This document shows positions 11,481 to 23,204 of a DNA stretch of 36,821 bases, piece by piece. The notes below the pieces were generated by a model that was given only the letters and a program-made list of their open reading frames with translations, was not told where the DNA came from and searched no databases. Origin of the DNA: Spongospora subterranea (taxonomy: Eukaryota; Endomyxa; Phytomyxea; Plasmodiophorida; Plasmodiophoridae); contig OUQQ01000119.1 of the NCBI GenBank assembly GCA_900404475.1, positions 12,078-48,898 of the forward strand. Direction: 5' to 3'. Within the stretch, counting starts at the first letter, position 1; each line of letters starts with the position of its first letter. Position numbers and translations under genes: made by a program.

Positions 11481-12800
11481 TTAGATAGCTCCCTGACGAG
11501 ACAGCTCCTTTTCTAAAGCGATCTCGTCTTCACGGAGCATAGCATCTATAGATTCCTTATCAATATCAGTTGGCATCTAGACAAGTAAGTTCAGATTATC
11601 AAGTCGATGAGACAACACATGTTGTTACGTTAGAGGCGGCGTTGATTGAACGCATCAAGTCGTCATCCTCGAACTCTGGCTCATCGGCATCAACCGGAGC
11701 AGCCATTACAGGCTCCTTGACTTCACTGGTTTCCGAAACGGGCGATGGTGCCTGGCTCTGTTCAGTCTGTGCTGCAAAGGCTTCTGGGGAGGCTGGCGCC
11801 ATGTCGCCATGACTGACATAGTTGGCATCCTTCTTCACGAACACTAATACAAGCAATGTCGGATAAGTAATGTGAATTTTGATAAATAAAAGTTGCAACG
11901 ACAAACAAAAGAAGACACACAGATTAATTGAACGTCTAACAGAACGTAAACATGCAAAACTGAATATACATGTTCGTCCATCAAAGCTAGCTTCATTCAA
12001 ATCCTTGATGGCAGTTTCGGCATCGACGGTACGCGCAAACAAAACTTTCGCCATTCCCATGCTCCTGCCTTCGCGTTTGAACAAGTTAACATCAGCGACT
12101 GTTCCAAAACTGCTAAAAGCCGCCTTAATCTGAACATCGATCACGTCAAAGGAGAGGTCGGAGGTGCAAATGATAACAGATTAACCAGGTGTAAAAACGT
12201 ACTCTGTCCTTATCAATTCAAATGGTGCGGAATGATCGCAAATCAAATGTGTAACAGTAACATCAAATATTATAACCATCTACCTGTTCCGCTGTCGTCA
12301 AAAAAGACAAATTAGACACAAAGATTTGGCAACCTAGGCCACGTTGGGCAGCGCGTGTGCTGTTGCCAGATGGCGTATTGGGGTTTCCAGACACAGTGTT
12401 AGGCCCGACTTTGATATGAACACCGTTGAGCATAGACCCGTGGCGGCGATGTTCTTCTAAAGCCTGCTCAGCTTGTTCATAGGAATCGAACCTCACAACA
12501 GCGGTCTGAGCGAACTGCCCTGTTGGTGTGCTGACAATGCAGTTATCAGATTACGGTTCAATCGACCGGCGAATGGATCACATACTAGTTCATGGAAACA
12601 GACTGAACCCGTCCTTGACGTGAGAATAGATGATGAATCTCATTAGCTTGGGAACCTGGCGAGAGTTCCGACACGAAGAGGTTCTTGGTGTTCAAACGGC
12701 GCGAGAGCGCTGGAGTTGTGGCACCGGAGTTGGCAGTGGGCGCCGCAGTGCTTAGACGGCGGGCAAGTTGACGCAGGCGACATGAGCCAGATTGAAACAT
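11481..12800 (-). CDS. Mitochondrial RNA-binding protein with two RRM domains
   Basis: Five exons join in phase: 12800-12586, 12530-12284, 12129-11970, 11843-11629 and 11576-11481, giving 310 residues. The N-terminus (MFQSGSCRLRQLARRLST) is rich in Arg and Ser with no acidic residues, as in mitochondrial presequences. RRM1 spans about residues 38-115 (RNP2-like NLFVSEL). RRM2 spans about 138-212 (IFVSNL, then MGMAKVLF as RNP1-like and GRTLFVKKD). An acidic tail with a short charged end follows. It probably binds RNA in the mitochondrion; the target is unknown. The start is the ATG that gives the presequence; an upstream in-frame ATG (12896) would mask it. The 3' end lies 190 bp from the carrier stop, convergent. 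Confidence 0.82.
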
Positions 12801-13227
12801 GATGGTGATCGATGGACAATGGAGATGGAATCGGAGACTACACACACACACTGGGTGGTTGGACAGGGAACGACCTGAAACAAAACAATGGCGCAATACC
12901 GGACAGGGTCACCCCACTACTCACAATATACACCTAGCGTTACGGTGTTGGGGGGTAACAGTGCGCACTCCGCACTCCATATCACGAGATCGCGCCTGAC
13001 GTATCCCCATGGTCGCCACTCCAACGTACAGTGTACACATGTTGAAATCATTTCAGTTGCTGTTGTTGTTTTGGGCGAATTTCGCCTGGCACGCGATGGG
13101 AAATACAGATCAGTCCACATAAATGTTGTACTCGCACATGTAGTCCTTCTTGGCGAATTGCCCACTTTAATCAAAATTCGCATGGCTGGTGGATGGCTTT
13201 CCGCTGCGTCTCCGGGCCAACGCTCCT
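12801..13227. other. Intergenic region upstream of the RRM gene
   Basis: No supported gene. A short (AC)n tract occurs near 12841. Several overlapping open frames exist on both strands but lack domains. Confidence 0.4.
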
Positions 13228-13738
13228 TCACAAGTCACTTGCACTTATTTTGTATGTCTTTCTTGCGTGAAGTACTTGCAGCACATGCTCCTGACTATTT
13301 GAATCGTATGATATGAGCATGTCTCGAACTCGATTGTCGACATCTTGGATTGTTTTCATTCGTTCCATGTTGGTCTTCCGCGAATGTTGTTTTGATAAAA
13401 CTTGAAAACTCCAAATATTAACATCAGTCACTCTGTCACTTGTTGTGTCCAAGTCCACTTTGCACGACATCTCTACTGTAGTTAACCAGGGCAACGAGTT
13501 TCTTTAACACTGGTGGGATTGACGTTGGTATTGTTCGAGACGTTGTAGCCCCGGAATGAATTTTGGGGAATGGAGAACTTGTGTATATTCTCAGGGCTAA
13601 AATGACGACGGTTGGGCGACAACAGGGGTGAAATAAGGAACATTTCCCGCTCATTTGAGAGGGTGGAGACATTTTCACAGCGTCATATCTTGGGGACAAG
13701 ATCGTGGACTCAAGAAAAACGTGATGATCATGGGTCAT
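13228..13738 (-). CDS. Possible small gene, unrecognised product
   Basis: A plausible two-exon model is 13738-13459 joined to 13400-13228 (58-bp GT-AG intron, in phase), giving about 150 residues. The C-terminal half reads like a soluble helical protein (VLKKLVALVNYSRDVVQ, then MKTIQDVDNRVRDMLISYDS). The N-terminal half is low-confidence, and the true start could lie in an upstream exon. No family recognised. It is head-to-head with IFT122, about 400 bp away. Confidence 0.35.
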
Positions 13739-14141
13739 GGTGTTTTACGTCGACAGCTGAAGTCCCAAATGAACGTCATCCTATTTCGGCCTCATGACAT
13801 TCCCACTCTTCTATTCGGCCCCGACAAGAGCCACAATACTCCCTGCAAATCAGATACTTTTCCAATTGCCTTGTGATCTTCGATCCAATAACCCGTTTTC
13901 CCCTGATTTGTCAACATTGCGTTGGATTCGTTGGAATCTGTAACGAATGATGTTCACGCGGGGAACGTATGGACGTTACACCAGTCTGACTGTCAGACGA
14001 TGCCCATGCCACTCTAGCCCCATGATGCATGCAGCATGTCACTCTACCAGTAATCCTCACTGCCCCCTGTTGTGTGTGCTACAGCCTCTTATCCGATAGC
14101 CATATCCTTTATCGCTGCTTTAGGTCGGTCCACCATCGTCC
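13739..14141. promoter_or_regulatory. Likely promoter region of IFT122
   Basis: No coding signal. The region lies between the possible minus-strand gene and the IFT122 start codon and would hold the upstream control sequences of IFT122. No RFX-type X-box could be assigned confidently by eye. Confidence 0.35.
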
Positions 14142-17100
14142 ATGGTCAGGAGCGAGACCGTATGGGCCGACGACATCCCCGAACGGGACGGCACCCTTCC
14201 TGTTCTTTACTCTATCGATTTCTCTCCGGACGGGACCCGCTTGCTTGTCGCCATCGGTTCCCGGGTCCTCGTGTACGATGCTGATAACGGGGAGCTGATC
14301 CACTCTTTGAAAGGCAAGCTTGCTCATCGCTGCAGACCAATTCTCATATCTCATCCTGAATCAGGCCATAAAACGACCGTATACAGTGTGGCATATTCTT
14401 TTGATGGGACCAGATTTGCATCAGGTGGTGCCGATAATTCAGTCATCATATGGACGGATAAATGTGAGGGAATACTGAAGTACTCCCATGGCGATACTGT
14501 ACAATGCCTTGTAATAAATCAATCAACACCACAACTCGCTCAACACAGTTGGCTAACAGCCGTTTGAAAGACATATAACCCCTGCAAGCACATACTGGCA
14601 TCGTGCACAGCGAGCGACTTCGGGTTGTGGTCTCCGGACCATAAAGGTTTGTCTACTAGATCAACAACAATGTGGGTGGATCCTGATAATATGGTTTCGC
14701 AGCGGTCCATAAATATAAGGTGTCGGGACGCGTTGTCAGTGCAGCTTGGACTCCTGACGGCGCTTATATAGCGCTAGGGCAATATAATGGCCACATATCA
14801 ATAAGAGATCTGCAGGTATCACCTCAAAACTCCGTCTCAACACATATTTTTTCAACCTAAATATGTCAGTAATGATGTTTGTTTACATTCAAATCTATCA
14901 TCTGGTTTCAGTCGCTTTGAAATGAGCATTTGGTGTTGGACTGCCCTGGGAACACGGAATGTTCAAGAAAATGATGATGTTGAGATTTAGGGGAGCGAGA
15001 CTGCCTTAGTCGAAAGAAGAGAGCCCATATGGTGTTTGCAATGGTCGCCAGCTAATAGTGAAGGGCAATCAACTCTTGCGGCCGGCTCGTGGGATCAGAC
15101 ATTAACGTTCTGGCAGATTAATGGCGAGCAGGTCGGCAAAGAACGCCATATTGGTGAAGTGCTCATCATGGCTTATCCAAACTGCTCTAAAATGATGTAT
15201 GGCAGGGTTCGATCCATGCTCTTTGGATCACTTTAACAATGGAGAGTTTCTTATAGTCGCCGGATCCAACAAAGAGGTTCTCCTTTATACTCGCGAAGGG
15301 GTATTTCTCGCACGTCTTGCAACATCTGCAAATTGGATATGGACTGTCAAGCAACGCCCTAAAACCAAGAACTTTGCCTTCGCTAGCAACGGTGGTAAGT
15401 CAAAACGTAGCGGTTGATTTTTTGAAAAGTTATTAAGAGTGTTTGGATTACTAGGAGAATTAGAGCTTCATCGTGTAGTTTTCAACACAGTCCATGGTTT
15501 ATATCAGTCCCGATATGCGTATAGGGATATGATGTCTGATGTGATCATACAGCATATGATAACTGAACAGAAGGTGACTTTATATCGTGAATTTTTGGAA
15601 AAATCCTTCGGTGGAGATCCAGTTTTTTGCTAACATAGGCATTGCTTGTAGGTTCGGATTAGAACCCGTGATTACGTGAAGAAGATTGCAATCTATAAGG
15701 ATCGACTAGCAATACAACTCCATGACCGGATCTTGATTTACGAGGCTTCACCTACGGATGACTTCGACATGCACTATAAGTAGACGTTGACGAGATTGCA
15801 CTGTCTGTCTCAAGGTCGCTAAACAATTTGTTTTCATAGATTATGCGATAAAATTGTGAACGATCTACGATGTAATCTACTTGTGGTCACTTCCAATCAC
15901 ATAGTATTATGCCAAGACCAGAAATTACAGCTTTATTCATTTAATGGGGAAAAAATGAAGGAATGGGTATTTGATTCGGTCATTCGGTATATCAAGGTCC
16001 AGTTTGTTGGCGCATTCCAAGTATTCCTGGATACTGATTGGCCCTAAATTGTGCCAGGTTGTGGGAGGCCCTCCAAACGGCGAAGGGCTATTGGTTGGCC
16101 TAAAAGATGGATCTGTTGCCCAGATATTTATCGACAACAAGTTTCCAATACACGTATTGAAACATCAAGCCGCAATACGATGCCTAGATCTGTCTATTAG
16201 CCGAACTAAACTCGCTGTGGTTGACGAGAATTCGGCGGTAAGACTTAACCCTGTCATGGAAATGCGTCTAACCATCAACCTCCAGGTCTTCATCTATGAT
16301 TTGAAAACAGGAGCGGTCGAGTTTCAAGAACAGAATGCTAATAGTGTGGCATGGAACAGCCAGATGGAGGATATGTTCTGCTATTCTGGCAATTCTCAGC
16401 TGTCAATTAAGACTGCCCAATTCCCCGTTCACCATCAGCGTCTGCAGGGGTACGTATCCAGGAATACAGATTTACAGATGTAGCTCCTCTGCCTAAGCCC
16501 ACCTACCCTGCAGGTTCGTTGTGGGGTTCAAAGGCTCTAAAGTCTTCTGTTTGCAATACTCAGCGATGATCACTGTGGACGTTTTCCAGTCATCCTCGAT
16601 GCACTCGTTTCTAGCAATTAACGACTGTAAGAGCGCGTACAAGGTATCAGTGTTTGCCTTTCCATTGGTGCGATTGTCAAATCATGATCCCGTGTATGTC
16701 ACAGGTAGCCTGTCTAGGTGTAACAGAAGAGGACTGGAGGGCATTAGCGTTACAAGCATTGACCACGCTTGATCTCGATGTCGCCAAGAAATCCTTCATC
16801 AAATTAAGGGATATTGGCTATACTGAGCTCATTAATCATATCAGTATCGCTTCCAAATCCCCATCATATGATCCAAATTACTTTGCTGCAGAAATCCTCG
16901 CCTATCAAGGTCAGTGACTGCTAAGCAGTCCTTTTTCTTTCGCCTTGCATGATATCTCATTTGTCAAACACTCAGAGACGCTCAATCTTTTTTCCATCGT
17001 ACATCAGTTTCCAAATTTCGCTTTTATTAAAGTCATGCTCATTTTTTTTTATTTTATAGGCAAATTCGAAGAAGCACGTTCAATTTTTTGTCGCCATGGT

Positions 17101-19542
17101 CACTATCGGCGGGCGATGGAGATGTATCTGGATTTGAAAGATTGGAGCAAGGCAAAAGACATCATGGAGCGGTTTGGGGATCAGAATGGGCGTGGTGAAG
17201 GAGATATGGACATGGTCCAGTTATTAAAGAGAGAAGCTGGATGGCTGCAAGAAGGCAAACGAAGCAATTCTACTAGTTTTTGAAATTTTTTTCTGAAATG
17301 ATGGTTTCATTGTTTTTTTTCTTGAACAACTTATATTTGACTGCTTTGACAGGGGATGAACCTGCAGCCGCAGCAGAGGTTCTGTGGGCGGCTCAAGACT
17401 ATAAGGCGGCCATAGAGCTAATGGGCAAGCATTCTTGGTTAGATCTATTACATCAGAAAATCGATGGACTGGGAATAGTGGACAAGCAAGCATTAGAACA
17501 GGTTGGTGTTACCGACTTACGATGACATAATCCACCGTCCCATAATCAACCTTAGGCCGCCACAATTTTCTCATCTCATCGACAATTCGAACGGGCGCGA
17601 GAAATCTATTTACGATTAGATAATATTAAGGCGCTCATATCATTGTGCGTTGAATCAGAAAACTGGGAAATGGCTTTAGGTATTACTCGACCTTGTGACA
17701 CTGTGCTTCAAAATCCAAATTTTTATTTAAACTCCTCAATTTTCCAAAGGCGCATCTCACACGTCATACAGATATGGTGAAGAACCATCCCTCACATTCA
17801 AATGAGATATATTTCCCATATGCACAGTGGCTAGCTATCAATGATCGCTTTGACGAAGCGCAGGTATATTGCTGATACCATGTTTCAGGATCTTTGACTG
17901 TCTCATTAGGAGGCGTTTGCGTTAGCTGGTCGACCTGATGAAGCAACTCGAATGTTGACTCAATTGACTATGAATTCATTGACTGAGAAGCGGTATGGGG
18001 ATGCGTCCTATTACTACTTCCAGATGGCTTTAGAGAACTTGAGGAAGGTTCCGATGGCCACTGAAGAATATCGCCAGAACCGTGTCAAGTCTCTGCTCTA
18101 TTTTGCATACGCCAATGTGCACAAGTTCAAGAGCGATGTCTTTACAACACAGACAGATGAAACCATATTCAACAGCGCTCTTTATGTTCTTAATATTCAG
18201 GGATTGAACTTCAGTGGCGAAGGTGCAGCATTTTCCGATTGCACTCAGTTTGAAATTGACAACCGTTTCCATTTTCAAGTTCTGTCTGAATTTATCAACT
18301 GTTGTTATGTCAGTTTGTTTTGAAAAAGACTGAGTTAACCATCAACGGTTTTAGGGGCTCATGGTCACATCTCGTTTTGGGAGGTAGTATGCACTGCAGC
18401 AAAACAGGCCGCTAACCTCGAGGTTGCTCTGGTTCAGCGCCGATGTCCCTATTCTGATAGTTGATTTCCGCAGGCGTACAAGCTGGCGCGCCAGTGCTAC
18501 AGCCTTATCCAGAAGCTGGTTGTGCCAGAGACGGATCTGGATCAAATCGACATGGAGACACTTCTAATCAGGTCCAAGACGTTCAGCGATAAAAGTGAGC
18601 TCTTACCTGCATGCTACAGGTATCAGAACTGATACACTGTTATCATATCGATGTACAATGGGATATCATTCAGAAATTATCGCCTTTGTTTGTTTGAGAA
18701 CTTATCAACACGTTGAACCGCATCGCTTGATTTGAACAAATGTTAACGCTTGGTTCGACAGATGCTCGACAAGGAATAACCTTTTGACTCCTTCTGACTC
18801 CTGCACGAACTGCCAGAGCCCGTTCATCCGATCTCCTTGTACATTTGATGTTTTGCCCCTAGTAGAGTTCAAGGTGGCTGAGGGAATCTCTATCCAGGAA
18901 GCGCTGTCAATCTTGAAAACAGATATACCAAATCAGTCTAAGCGCAGGTTAGCCATGATTCGTTTCTGACTTTTGCAGTTTTAGTTTGTATTACACCAAT
19001 CAATACTCTACTACTTTGTGGTTTTAAATATTTTTTCTTCGATATCTGATAAACATTGAATGGGTGTAGTGATCGTGTCGACACTGGCGAGGCCGTTGAC
19101 GATATGAACGTTTTGACACTCGACAGTTTACCGGATCGTGGAGGCGATAGCGATCAAGATGGAGAAGACGCATTTATAGATCAGCTCATATCCCTACAGC
19201 AGAGAATTGATGGCAAATATCCAGTAAACAGCGTTTTTGGCAGTCGGCTGGGCTAACGCTCTACCTCAGGAACTGATAATTGACCGAGCAGCGTTATCGT
19301 CTATACCTCGATCGTCTGTATTTGTAGTGTTCAAGAGTCTAACCGATCCAACAACACCCCGATTCTATCGCTGCTTGCTACCGGGAATGTCCCTGATACA
19401 GTGCCAAAACTGTGAACTTATAATGGAAGAGGACGAGTTTGAAATGGTCGTCCTCAAAACGGGGGCGTGCCCATTCTGCAGAATCAGTATTGATCCTAAG
19501 ACCAATCTACCGGCCAAGAAATTAGCAGTAAATAAACCATAA
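14142..19542 (+). CDS. IFT122: Intraflagellar transport protein 122 (IFT-A complex)
   Basis: Twenty-three exons join in phase, giving 1213 residues: 14142-14313, 14365-14510, 14571-14646, 14703-14815, 14991-15153, 15206-15394, 15455-15573, 15652-15779, 15840-15996, 16058-16237, 16286-16449, 16514-16643, 16705-16909, 17060-17254, 17353-17501, 17556-17679, 17772-17863, 17910-18222, 18355-18422, 18474-18619, 18762-18947, 19070-19223 and 19270-19542. An N-terminal WD40 array (for example [31 protein letters not shown]) is followed by a middle block diagnostic of IFT122 ([32 protein letters not shown]). A TPR-like alpha-solenoid comes next ([15 protein letters not shown]). The C-terminus has Cys pairs at about 1008/1011, 1024/1027, 1168/1171 and 1190/1193. 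The protein is a core subunit of the IFT-A retrograde complex in the flagellum. Two introns use GC donors. Length and order agree with animal orthologs. Confidence 0.95.
14314..14364 (+). other. GC-AG intron in IFT122 (51 bp, in frame)
   Basis: The donor is AAAG|GCAAGC and the acceptor ATCAG|GC. Splicing gives [12 protein letters not shown], which fits the conserved WD-repeat spacing. The intron is 51 nt with no in-frame stop, so retention would insert 17 residues without a frameshift. No usable GT donor lies nearby. Confidence 0.75.
17255..17352 (+). other. Second GC-AG intron in IFT122 (98 bp)
   Basis: The donor is AGAAG|GCAAAC and the acceptor TTGACAG|GG. The join gives [12 protein letters not shown], which lines up with the conserved helix pair of IFT122. 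The nearest GT (about 17276) would add eight residues that do not fit the family. Confidence 0.65.
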
Positions 19543-19596
19543 ACTGTATAACCAATGCAAAGTCTGCAACGAGTTTACAGTGATGTTATACAAATA

Positions 19597-20956
19597 TTAC
19601 TTGGGAAGCAAATCCTTGACCATTTCCCGCTCGGCAATCAGCTCGGCTTTAGTCTTTTCGATCATTTCAGCGCTAAACGAGTCAATTTCGAGTCCTTGTA
19701 CAATCTTGTATTGATCGTTCTTGCAGGTGACGGGGTATGAGAAAAACAACCCTTCGGGGATCCCGTAGCTCCCATCGGATGCCACCGCCATCGACACCCA
19801 ATTTTCACCAGTTCCCTTCTTACGATCAAAGGTTTGCATGATCGCGGCGTTAGCTGCCGAGGCGGCACTAGACAGCCCTCGGGCAGCAATAATGGCGGCC
19901 CCACGCTGCTGCACGCAGGGAATGAATTCTTTTTTGATCCACGCATCATCACTAATCAATTCAACAGCTTTCTTGCCTTTTACTTCGCAATGTGTCACAT
20001 CAGGATACTGAGTGGCACTAATCACAAGAAATCAGATAACGACAAAAAGAGATGCGGTGAACTACCTGTGGTTGCCCCAGATCGCCAGCTTCTTTACATC
20101 GGTGCAGTGCGATTCAGTCTTGATTGCAATCTGAGCGACTGCGCGGTCATGATCCAAACGCGTCATGGCACTGAAGTTCTCCCTATACAGCAACTCAAGA
20201 GTTAGGATGCTACTAGAAAAAAATGGCTCAAACGGGTACTTTGGAATATCGGGCGCATTTTCAGATGCAACCAGACAGTTTGTGTTGGCTGGATTTCCGA
20301 CCTAGATAGAAATTACTCAAGCCGCAAAAACGCGAAGATGCAGTCGGTGCATACCACTAAAACCTTGACATTTTTGTTGGCCTAAAACACAATATTACTG
20401 ATAAAGAAACAATATGAAAATTTCACTTACATTTTTGTTCAACGCTTTTCCTGTGCTAACAAAGATTTTGCCATTGAGACTGAGCAGCTCCTGGCGCTCC
20501 ATTCCTTTACCACGTGGGCGGCTTCCGACAAGAAGCGCATAGTCCACGTCGTCAAATCCTTCATTTAAATCGCTGGTTTGAACAACTGCAAACGGTCAAC
20601 TTTTGAGCTTTGTGCAATGCAAGACGTTGGCGAATCTGACCTCCATGGAGCAAAGGGAATGCACAATCATCAAGCTCCATGGCGACACCCTGGAGATTCT
20701 TCAAGGCAGCTTCAAGCTCAATGGCATGAATGATGACAGGTTGATCGGGACCCAATAATTGTCCTGAAGCTATACGGAAAAGCAGTTGATACCCGATCTG
20801 CCCTGCCGCTCCCGTGACCGCTACCCGTTTCGGCGGTTTGCTGGCAGCCGACGCGGACAGAAGGCGGTTGAGCCCAGCAGAGGCAATGGGCGCTCGATTC
20901 AATAATAGCGAGCGATGTGGCGATGCGATTGCAGCTAGCGACTTGAGAAATACCAT
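19597..20956 (-). CDS. Malate dehydrogenase with mitochondrial presequence
   Basis: Six exons join in phase: 20956-20641, 20585-20431, 20381-20355 (27 nt), 20301-20240, 20182-20066 and 20017-19597, giving 365 residues. Residues 1 to about 43 are rich in Ser, Ala, Arg and Leu with no acidic residues, as in a mitochondrial targeting peptide. Then come the NAD-binding loop TGAAGQIGY (about 48-56), the mobile active-site loop RPRGKGMER (128-136), [18 protein letters not shown] (R195, D197) and the catalytic His225 in IWGNHS. It interconverts malate and oxaloacetate with NAD(H). The body is of the cytosolic/bacterial SF1 type ([24 protein letters not shown]), not the E. coli-like type usual in fungal mitochondria. 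The stop is 54 bp from the IFT122 stop, convergent. Confidence 0.92.
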
Positions 20957-21278
20957 CCTAGTCCAGTGATAAAACCCGATGTGTTTTCCTAACCGATCAG
21001 GTCGATTTGAATTATGATTTAGCGCGTCGACATAACCACAATCGCATCACTGTGTACACTGCAGATAACGGGCTGCGCTGGCGCAACTGCACTGGGGTCG
21101 GTCGATGCCTGAGTTCACTGGTAGGACAGAACCCTTCAGCTGGTGGACACTAATGTACACGTAGTTGTATTTACATGAGACAGTGCACAGTGTTGAATGA
21201 ACGTGGATCCAAATTGAGTCTACCGGTAGTGGTCGACCCCCGGGGTCCGATCACTACAGTGACCGGGATGGTAGACTG
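20957..21278. other. Upstream region of MDH, ending at the assembly gap
   Basis: No gene visible. This is the probable MDH promoter. Near the gap there are short palindromic stretches (TCACTACAGTGA, GACCCCCGGGGTC), which may have hindered assembly. Confidence 0.35.
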
Positions 21279-21378
21279 NNNNNNNNNNNNNNNNNNNNNN
21301 NNNNNNNNNNNNNNNNNNNNNNNNNNNNNNNNNNNNNNNNNNNNNNNNNNNNNNNNNNNNNNNNNNNNNNNNNNNNNN
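21279..21378. other. Assembly gap of 100 N
   Basis: Exactly 100 undetermined bases, the conventional size for a gap of unknown length. Order and distance across this point are not certain. Confidence 0.99.
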
Positions 21379-21989
21379 GGTACAATACACCTCAAACCGG
21401 ATTTCTCAAATGGAATAAAAACTGACCCTGATAGTAACAAGGTCTAGAACTTTGAATATGTGGAACTATCGCTTGGGGTGATCCCTCTCAGCCTGATAGC
21501 TCATATAGTTGACAGTTCACCATTTATTGAGACACCAACCGTACAAGAGCGCGTTTCCGTCAGACCATCTTGCACCTGGTCACTTATTGACCACCGGCTT
21601 TAAAGGCCGAGATCATCAAGCGACAACCGATAAATTCCCCTCCATAATTTAGGTCATGTGACCGGTCTGTTCATATCGACATCCATCCAACACCTGTAGC
21701 TTTGATGTGTATTGAGTTAATTCCAGTGTATGGCTGGATATAAACATCCAAGTTGCAGGTGCTTTGATCTCGCTACAAATATATCGTTCAGCCGCCACTT
21801 TCATCACAAACATACCGGGTTTCGCATTCTGCACCGAATGAGAAACCCTCGACGACAAGAAATCGCCTACGGTACCGGGCGACGATGTGTATCCATCCAG
21901 ACAGCGCCATCGCAGTGATTGCTCTCTCGTTTTAATACAACAATCGCGTCTAAAACTCAGGATGAGCGATCGAGTGTCCCTTCGCTGTT
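21379..21989. other. No supported gene
   Basis: Open frames on both strands have no recognisable domain. The minus-strand frame at 21649-22146 continues downstream from the decayed accessory-type ORF (next entry) but is not conserved with it beyond about 21990. Confidence 0.4.
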
Positions 21990-22380
21990 TGTGACAATTT
22001 TTAAAGAATGAATATAGATGTACAACTGTGAGAAGTTTCCCACAAACCGCTGACGACTTGGCTTGCAGGTCTTTCGGGCTGGGATCCAAACAACACGATT
22101 GATGGCCATCGAGGACTACGTGTACAGACACCGCTTGATCGGCCACACCGTTTTCTGCCCGAGGGATCGTGTAAATATATCCATGGCCGTTTATAGAGAT
22201 GAAACATTGTGGGAACGAACGGTGATGTCGACGGTGACGACAGCGCTACAGACTATATGACGCTTACACGAGCGTCCAGTGTCAGGGTTTCGAAGACCAA
22301 CGATCTGGTCATTGGTCGCCGGCACCTCTTCCAGCTCTCTGATGACAAACGACGAAGATGATGGAAATCATGGTTGAAAA
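21990..22380 (-). pseudogene. Decayed, diverged relative of the transposon accessory ORF
   Basis: Read on the minus strand, one frame gives IVGLRNPDTGRSCKRHIVC. After a frameshift near 22205, a second frame gives ADQAVSVHVVLDGHQSCC and DPSPKDLQAKSS. These align in order with the intact accessory proteins at 31715 and 33166 (IIGLRQSSNGRSCALHDCC, then LEEAIACVHIKDGRESCR and FLPAKYLASKD). The GRSC-x2-H-x2-C motif and the A(V/I)xxVH..DG..SC block are shared. No in-frame ATG precedes the first block, and the frameshift breaks the ORF. I infer an old copy of the same element family. The function is unknown. Confidence 0.55.
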
Positions 22381-23204
22381 CGTGCATTTATAGGCGTCAT
22401 TTCGTGAAAAGGGTTATTTTCGGCAAGAATCAAGGTGACACATATCGCCATAGCGCCATGATGCCGACCATGATGACGTCACCCAAGTCAGAGAGCTAGC
22501 TGTTCCAGCAGTCAGATGCGAACAAGGCCCCGTCGCCCAGTTGTGCTCAACATGGTTGTGATAGATCGGTAGCTCGTCGTCTGGGTTAATGTCGTCCGGC
22601 GAAGAATCCTACGCTTTGAGCGAGTCAAGCCGACCAAAAGTAATGATCTATTACGATTTCTTCAAATGGCCTATTAGCCGACATTATAGGCGAACAAATT
22701 GCCGCCCAACTGATTCCAAGATCAGCGCGGGGTTCAACGTCAAACTGCTGGACGTTTTTGCAATCTGTCTGGCGGCACCGCCATGTTTGTTTTCAATACT
22801 ACACGCTAACTTGAGCAGTGACCATCTTCCAACAATTATCAGAACATACAATCCCAACATGTACCTTGAAATTTGCAAATGAAAATCTGAGTCGGGTGAT
22901 TCTAACTTTACACAGATAATGTGCCAGTCAGACTGCTGAATGAACTTGTGAACAGTGGGGCTGATCCTTATGGGCACAGCAGACCTAACACGAAACTGTT
23001 GAACGCAAAGAAACAACATTCACAAAGAATGTATTGCACATTGACGGCCACACGACGCTATTCCGACCAATGCACCAGTGATATCATACACTGTAGTTTC
23101 GCCAAGTTGCCGGCCGTCACAGGTTGGCAACACTACAGTGGAAAACATGGCGATAAATGACAGACGAAGAGGGGTTTCGTTGGAACGTTTAAGACCTGCA
23201 GATC
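22381..23204. other. No supported gene upstream of the Chibby-like gene
   Basis: Several short open frames occur on both strands (for example 22589-22882 plus), none with a recognised domain. A further 5' exon of the Chibby-like gene could lie here; an alternative frame with an ATG at about 23145 overlaps its start. Confidence 0.35.

Noticed and set aside
14142..14567. Continuous 141-codon ORF as the first exon of IFT122
   Set aside because: Reading through 14314-14364 inserts 17 residues into a conserved WD repeat, and the ORF then ends in a non-homologous tail. The GC-AG splice restores the family pattern.
21175..21447. ORFs running through the N gap on both strands
   Set aside because: They are artefacts of translating undetermined bases.
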